Notes under the pieces: model-generated
Database searches by the model: none
Told to the model about the DNA's origin: nothing
What the model saw: the letters and a program-made list of their open reading frames with translations, nothing else
Assembly: GCA_001600055.1 (NCBI GenBank)
Contig: BCIV01000002.1
Coordinates: 1,351,065-1,415,064 of the forward strand
Length of the DNA stretch: 64,000 nucleotides
Direction: 5' to 3'
From: Filobasidium wieringae
Taxonomy: Eukaryota > Basidiomycota > Tremellomycetes > Filobasidiales > Filobasidiaceae
Shown: piece after piece, positions 59,542 to 64,000 of the stretch
Layout of the letters: every line of letters begins with the position of its first letter
How positions within the stretch are numbered: the first letter of the stretch is position 1
Made by a program: the position numbers and the translations under genes

Positions 59542-60816
59542 GTCACCCGGGAGGAGGTTTTCAGAGCGAGATGGATTGCACATAGAAAATGCAGATAACG
59601 TGACAGGGAGGTTGTTGTAATTTGTGAAATACCTCCTCGGTTCGTGTTGCCAATGTTGAATCGATATAATGACCTTGTACGAATCTTGCGCGCGTCATAC
59701 AATAAAGACGCGCTACATCAGAAATAGTCAATTGGTAGCTTACGAAGAGGTCGTTTCGACTTGTTCTGTTCTCAGGTCGGAAACAATTCTCAAGATGGTA
59801 TCCCATCCCTAAAGCACTCCGTTCATTCTCTTGATCTACCTGACTTATTCGCTTTTGTCGGACAAAATAAGTGCTCGGGCGAGACAACATGTCGATCCCT
59901 CGGTAGCGGGACCGTGCCTCTCTAAAATAGCTCCATCACCATACGAAATCATGACATCCTGTGCGTCACAACTCAAGAGGTTCCTTCCTTCTTATCAATA
60001 TGATACTCAAAATCCCCATCTGTAGTAGGAGTCTGATTTCTCCGTCATTCCTGCATTTGGGAAGAGCTATCGCCGGAAGTCGGGCGGAAGTGGGGTCCAA
60101 GTTTCGAGAATAAGGAGAATTTGTTGCTACAATGGCGTCGGTGAGTGAATGCTAAAGCCTTAGCGTCGATGCTTAATTCAATTGATGTTGTAGATTGATC
60201 AGGTTCGAGCGCAACTATTCCGCATATATTTGTCAGAATGACGCCCCAGACATATTTTCCGGATCAAGGTAGCCATGCGGCACTTGTCCAAGCGATTGTA
60301 TCGGTCGCGTTTCGATGTCCCCGTAATTTTTCTTTCTCTTGGTAGTCATAAGTATTGAGCAAGTAGATCTCACGGGATGTTCGACCCGGATCATCAAGGC
60401 TTTGGGTTGAGGTGGTGGAGAGCGAACCCACGTTTCACAAGTCACGTGCCGCGGCAAGTCGAGCTGTGACTTGCCGTTTGGCCTTGATATGCAGACCCTC
60501 TTGACGTACGTGCATCATGTGTAGACGTCGCATCCATCTACGATCAAGCCCAGTCTATCGATCATCCTTGCCATCCATCAATACACTTCACAACCTTAAT
60601 CCTCGAATAGTTATAGTCGCGCTCGCTCCGGTAACGGTCCGGAGGGGCAGTCACGGCAATAACCGAAAGCGCGTGATCGGCGTTCGGAGGATATCCGGGA
60701 GAATAAACCAGTTGATCATACAAATACTCGAACGACTCAAAGTCTTCTCTTTCAACGACTTTGACGACTTCTCAGACGTTTTCATAAAGAAATTCACCTC
60801 TTTTAGATTTCTTACC
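59542..60816. other. Intergenic region upstream of GH51
   Basis: About 1.3 kb. The frame upstream of the GH51 ATG is open from ATG 60517, but it encodes no recognisable sequence. No RNA gene or the CGGCTAA element was seen. Confidence 0.5.
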
Positions 60817-63217
60817 ATGGCCGGAATAGATCCTTACGCTACAACCAAACGCTCAGTTCCGACTGGCGAACCGGTCAAGTTCGATCACCCTCCTCTCCTC
60901 AACACCACGCTCCATATCTCCCCCAAATCACTCACCTATGCTCAAGAGACGGAAATCATCTCGGACAAACTCTACTCTGGTTTCGTAGAGCACTTGGGTA
61001 GAGGTATCTACGGCGGGATCGTCGATGATCCTGCTCATCCTAGCCCTGAGGACTTGCTCGTCAAGCAGGACGATGGATCCGCTTTGAAGAAGGGAAGGTT
61101 GGGATGGAGGAAAGACGTGATGAAGGTCTTGGCCAAGGATGGAGAGCTGGAGATGCCTCTTTTGAGATGGCCAGGTGGAAACTTTGTATCGAACTATCAT
61201 TGGCAGGACGCTATCGGACCTATCGAGAACCGACCGAAGAGGGTGGAATTGGCTTGGTTGTCCACCGAGAGCAACCTGTTCGGAACGGACGAATTTATCG
61301 ATTATTGTAGAGCTTTGAAGGCTGAACCGTTAGTAACATCTCAAGTCGTTTGGTTCTTTCCACCCGATCACTGATCTCAACCTCCTGATCAGATACTTCT
61401 GCTTGAACATGGGAACGGGAACGTACGAAGAGGCCTTGGCATGGTTGGAATACTGTAACGGAACCGGTGACACCTAGTAAGTCTCCCTCACAATTCATGC
61501 GTTCTTCCTGTGATGGATCGAGCTGATTCTGGATTGTTACGTATAACAGCTGGGCAAACTTGAGAAGGAAGAATACAGGCCGGGATGAACCTCATAACGT
61601 CAAGCTCTGGGGATTAGGGAACGAGAGTAAGTCTCTCTCTCATCTCTTCTTCCACTCCATCCTCCGTACATCATACTGACTTCATACCTTCCCCCATTCC
61701 ACCAGTGCACGGACCCTGGCAAGTCGGCCACCTCTCCGCAACAGACTACACAAAACAAGCCGCCCGCTGGGCCCACGGTCTTCGCCTAGTCGACCCTACC
61801 ATCAAACTCGTCTCGTGCGGAAACCAGGGGAACAGCGAATGGGATCGAGAAGTCCTCATGGGTCTCATCGGGGTTTGTGATTATCATTCCATTCATTTCT
61901 ATTCCATGTTGGGCCACGAGAGGATACAGGATGCGGGAGCGGTCGGGTTGGAGTATGAGAAGAACGTGTTCGGGCCTGCTGTGAGTGTTTCCTTCTGGGA
62001 CTGGGGAATGGGGCGTTGATTCGATTTGTTTGACGTGCGTTCTAGGCGGCGGAAAGGGGGATCGAGATCTGTTCTTCTCTTATCGATTTGGCAAAGATCC
62101 ATCATTCTTTCAACCCCGAGATGGTACAATTCGGATTACCCGATACGATGAGTATCAATAACGGGATCTTGAAGCGAGAGATGAAGATTTGTTACGACGA
62201 GTGGAACGTGTGAGCCTCTTCCCTGTCTTTTCCCTGATCGCGCTTGTCATCCCGAGCTGACCTCTCCGATGGTGATTTATAGGTGGGACGAGACTAAAGC
62301 CCCAGGCTCGGTCGGTCTTGAGCAGAAGTACGAATACGTCGATATGCTCGGGGTCTGTGCCTGGTTGAACCTCTTGGTGAGGCAACACAAGGACGTAGGG
62401 ATCGCTTGTATCGCTCAGAGCGTCAACGTGGTGAGTCCGTTCGACGGTTCGAATGGAGGAGTGTGAAGCTGAGATAGTATGGGTGATAGATTTCTCCCGT
62501 TATGACTAGCCCCGAGGGGGTCTTGTTCCAGACGACTTATTACCCGTGAGTCTTTCGTACTTGGTCTTGTGGTTCGTAATCGAGCGCTGACTTTCGAAAC
62601 TCTAGTCTACGACTTTTCGCCAAGTATATGAAGAATGGACAACTCCTGAATCTCGGTTTCACCCCTGATACCTAGTGAGCCATTCCGGGGACATCGCCCA
62701 TTCGATTTGATCCGATACTGACAACGTCTATGCCTCTTAGCACGGGACCTACATACCCCTCGTGGATCCAACACCTTACCAAACCAGCTTATGTCGATAT
62801 AGTTGGAATTATCGTCAAGAAGGACGACGGAAAATCTAGTATCCGGATCAGCGTGCTCAACAGACATCCGGAAGCGGATTGGGATGGGAGGCTGAACTTG
62901 GAAGGATTCAGTGAGTTGCTAGCGTGCGATATGAACTGAAGAGGTGCTCAGCATTACTTGTCGCCTCTTAGATGTTTCGAAGGCGGAAGTACATTCGATG
63001 TACCACGACGATATGTCAGCCATCGTGAGTCGCGCTAGCTGAAACCATTGTACAATAGCTTCCATTGACCCCCGTATCATGTCAATAGAACACGTTCGAG
63101 AAGCCAAACAACGTTGTTCCCAGTATCGAGACCTTTGAAGGAAAAGAGTGGACTGGAAAGTATACGGTCAAGAAGCACTCTTGGGCATTCTTTGTGCTGG
63201 ACGGAAGTATCGCTTGA
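60817..63217 (+). CDS. Alpha-L-arabinofuranosidase, GH51 family, intracellular type
   Basis: It removes terminal alpha-L-arabinofuranosyl residues from arabino-oligosaccharides. Motifs in order are LYSGFVEHLGRGIYGGI, MPLLRWPGGNFVSNYHW, RVELAWLSTESNLFGTDEF, the acid/base Glu in LWGLGNEMHGPWQ, the YHSIHFYSMLGHE block, the nucleophile Glu in ICYDEWNVWDE, and a C-terminal beta-sandwich ending in WAFFVLDGSIA. The order and length match bacterial/fungal intracellular GH51. No signal peptide follows ATG 60817. The frame is open upstream to ATG 60517, which would add 100 residues rich in Arg and Ile; I regard this as leader but a targeting extension cannot be excluded. About ten introns. This gene extends the plant cell wall theme of the window. 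Confidence 0.93.
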
Positions 63218-63625
63218 TTAAAGGAATAGTAATGCGAGGAGGTCATATTTGTATTCAGGCCATTTAATGGTCAGACGTTATGAAATCGTAGACAATCACC
63301 GATCGGGTTGAGTCGTGTACCTCGGGCTCTAAAAGGGTTCACTCTTGCCTGGCAAGATACATGTTGTTAGTCAAACTCAGGAGAAGACGCCCCATGACTC
63401 GAAGGAAAAAGCGTTAGCCTTACTCGAACAGTATCACATTCCCGGATTTTGCTCGTTCGGTGCTCGATTAGCTATGTGATACTGCATGGTTCACAGCAAC
63501 AAATATATAAAATATACCATGTATCACTCATCACTCATGAACTCATGTCACTCAATCACGATTACATGTTAGAACGTAGAACTCAATACTACAGCTTACA
63601 CTTCCGGGAAGCCTAGACGGCGCAA
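63218..63625. other. Region between convergent GH51 and right-edge gene
   Basis: 3' regions only; an A/T-rich stretch lies near 63500-63520. Nothing else recognised. Confidence 0.5.
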
Positions 63626-64000
63626 CTATGCTCGAACAGCATGATTGGCCACAAGGCCCATCAGCCTTTCTTTCACTTCCTGGAGAGCCAACCTTGCGGC
63701 AGCTATCTCTGCAAGCTCTCCCTCATCATCTACCACAATCTCAGCCGCGGCAACTGGCACAGCCTTGGCAACCTCATTCTCGGCGGCCTCCTCGTTCTTG
63801 ACCACAGCATCAACAATCGGTTTCTTGTTCTCACCTGCAACGTCCACAATCTCGTTCTTGACCGCAGTCTTGACCTTCTTTGCTGCAGGTTGCAATGACT
63901 CCCCTGGATGTGATTTCTCTCTATTTCGCTTCTTAGCTTCTGCGGTAGTAGGCGCTGGGGAAATCATACCCCGGTTGGTTCGTTCCGCGGCGGTAGGCGC
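63626..64000 (-). CDS. C-terminal part of an unknown Ala/Lys/Glu-rich protein (cut by right window edge)
   Basis: The minus-strand frame is open from the right edge to the TAG at 63626-63628. Methionine at 63967 is internal, as the frame continues upstream of it (APTAAERTNRG before MISPAPTT), so the true start lies outside. The visible 120 or so residues are rich in Ala, Lys, Glu and Val, with a basic AAKKVKTAVKN stretch that may be a nuclear localisation signal and an acidic EIVVDDEGELAEIAAARLALQEVKERLMGL helix, possibly a coiled coil. I do not recognise the family. Confidence 0.6.
   Translation of the reverse strand, partial: APTAAERTNRGMISPAPTTAEAKKRNREKSHPGESLQPAAKKVKTAVKNEIVDVAGENKKPIVDAVVKNEEAAENEVAKAVPVAAAEIVVDDEGELAEIAAARLALQEVKERLMGLVANHAVRA

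Overview
The window looks like nuclear DNA of a basidiomycete fungus, probably a Tremellomycetes-like yeast or yeast-like saprotroph. This is an inference from short introns (about 50 to 90 bases, GT-AG with CTRAC-type branch points), many introns per gene, very small exons, tRNA genes with introns after position 37, a Zn2Cys6 regulator and fungal-type housekeeping genes. I cannot name the species.

Left part (1-20.5 kb), mainly housekeeping: the N-terminal third of VPS13 (minus strand, cut by the window edge), an intron-containing tRNA-Arg(UCG), an EDEM/Mnl1-type GH47 mannosidase-like protein with a PA domain, a secreted and probably GPI-anchored S41-type protease-like protein, ribosomal protein eL19, adenylosuccinate synthetase, and an intron-containing tRNA-Glu(CUC).

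Middle part (20.5-39.5 kb), a sugar-utilisation neighbourhood: GH1 beta-glucosidase, a divergent alpha-glucoside-permease-type transporter, a dihydrodiol/D-xylose-dehydrogenase-type Gfo/Idh/MocA oxidoreductase, a Zn2Cys6 regulator and a second Gfo/Idh/MocA oxidoreductase transcribed divergently from it. A lactose-permease-like transporter and a secreted GH5 endoglucanase follow. The three promoter regions serving the first five genes share a 13-base element, CGGCTAA(A/T)T(G/T)GGC, and extra CGGCTA copies. I did not see it in front of the GH5 or the lactose-permease-like gene. This suggests a compact glycoside regulon (uptake, hydrolysis, NAD(P)-linked sugar oxidation, own regulator). It is the strongest candidate here for an undescribed system.

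Right part (40-64 kb): an intronless type I Baeyer-Villiger-type flavin monooxygenase, a Bsc6/fucose-permease-like MFS protein, another sugar porter and a P450. After these come a Tfc7-like histidine-phosphatase protein with an 18-base exon, a low-complexity protein of unknown function, a DOMON-cytochrome b561 protein, a GH51 alpha-L-arabinofuranosidase, and the C-terminus of an unknown nuclear-looking protein at the right edge. Intergenic and intronic DNA from 51 to 55 kb is rich in short tandem repeats.

All exon structures were built by eye from splice signals and family conservation; small errors in exon ends are likely.
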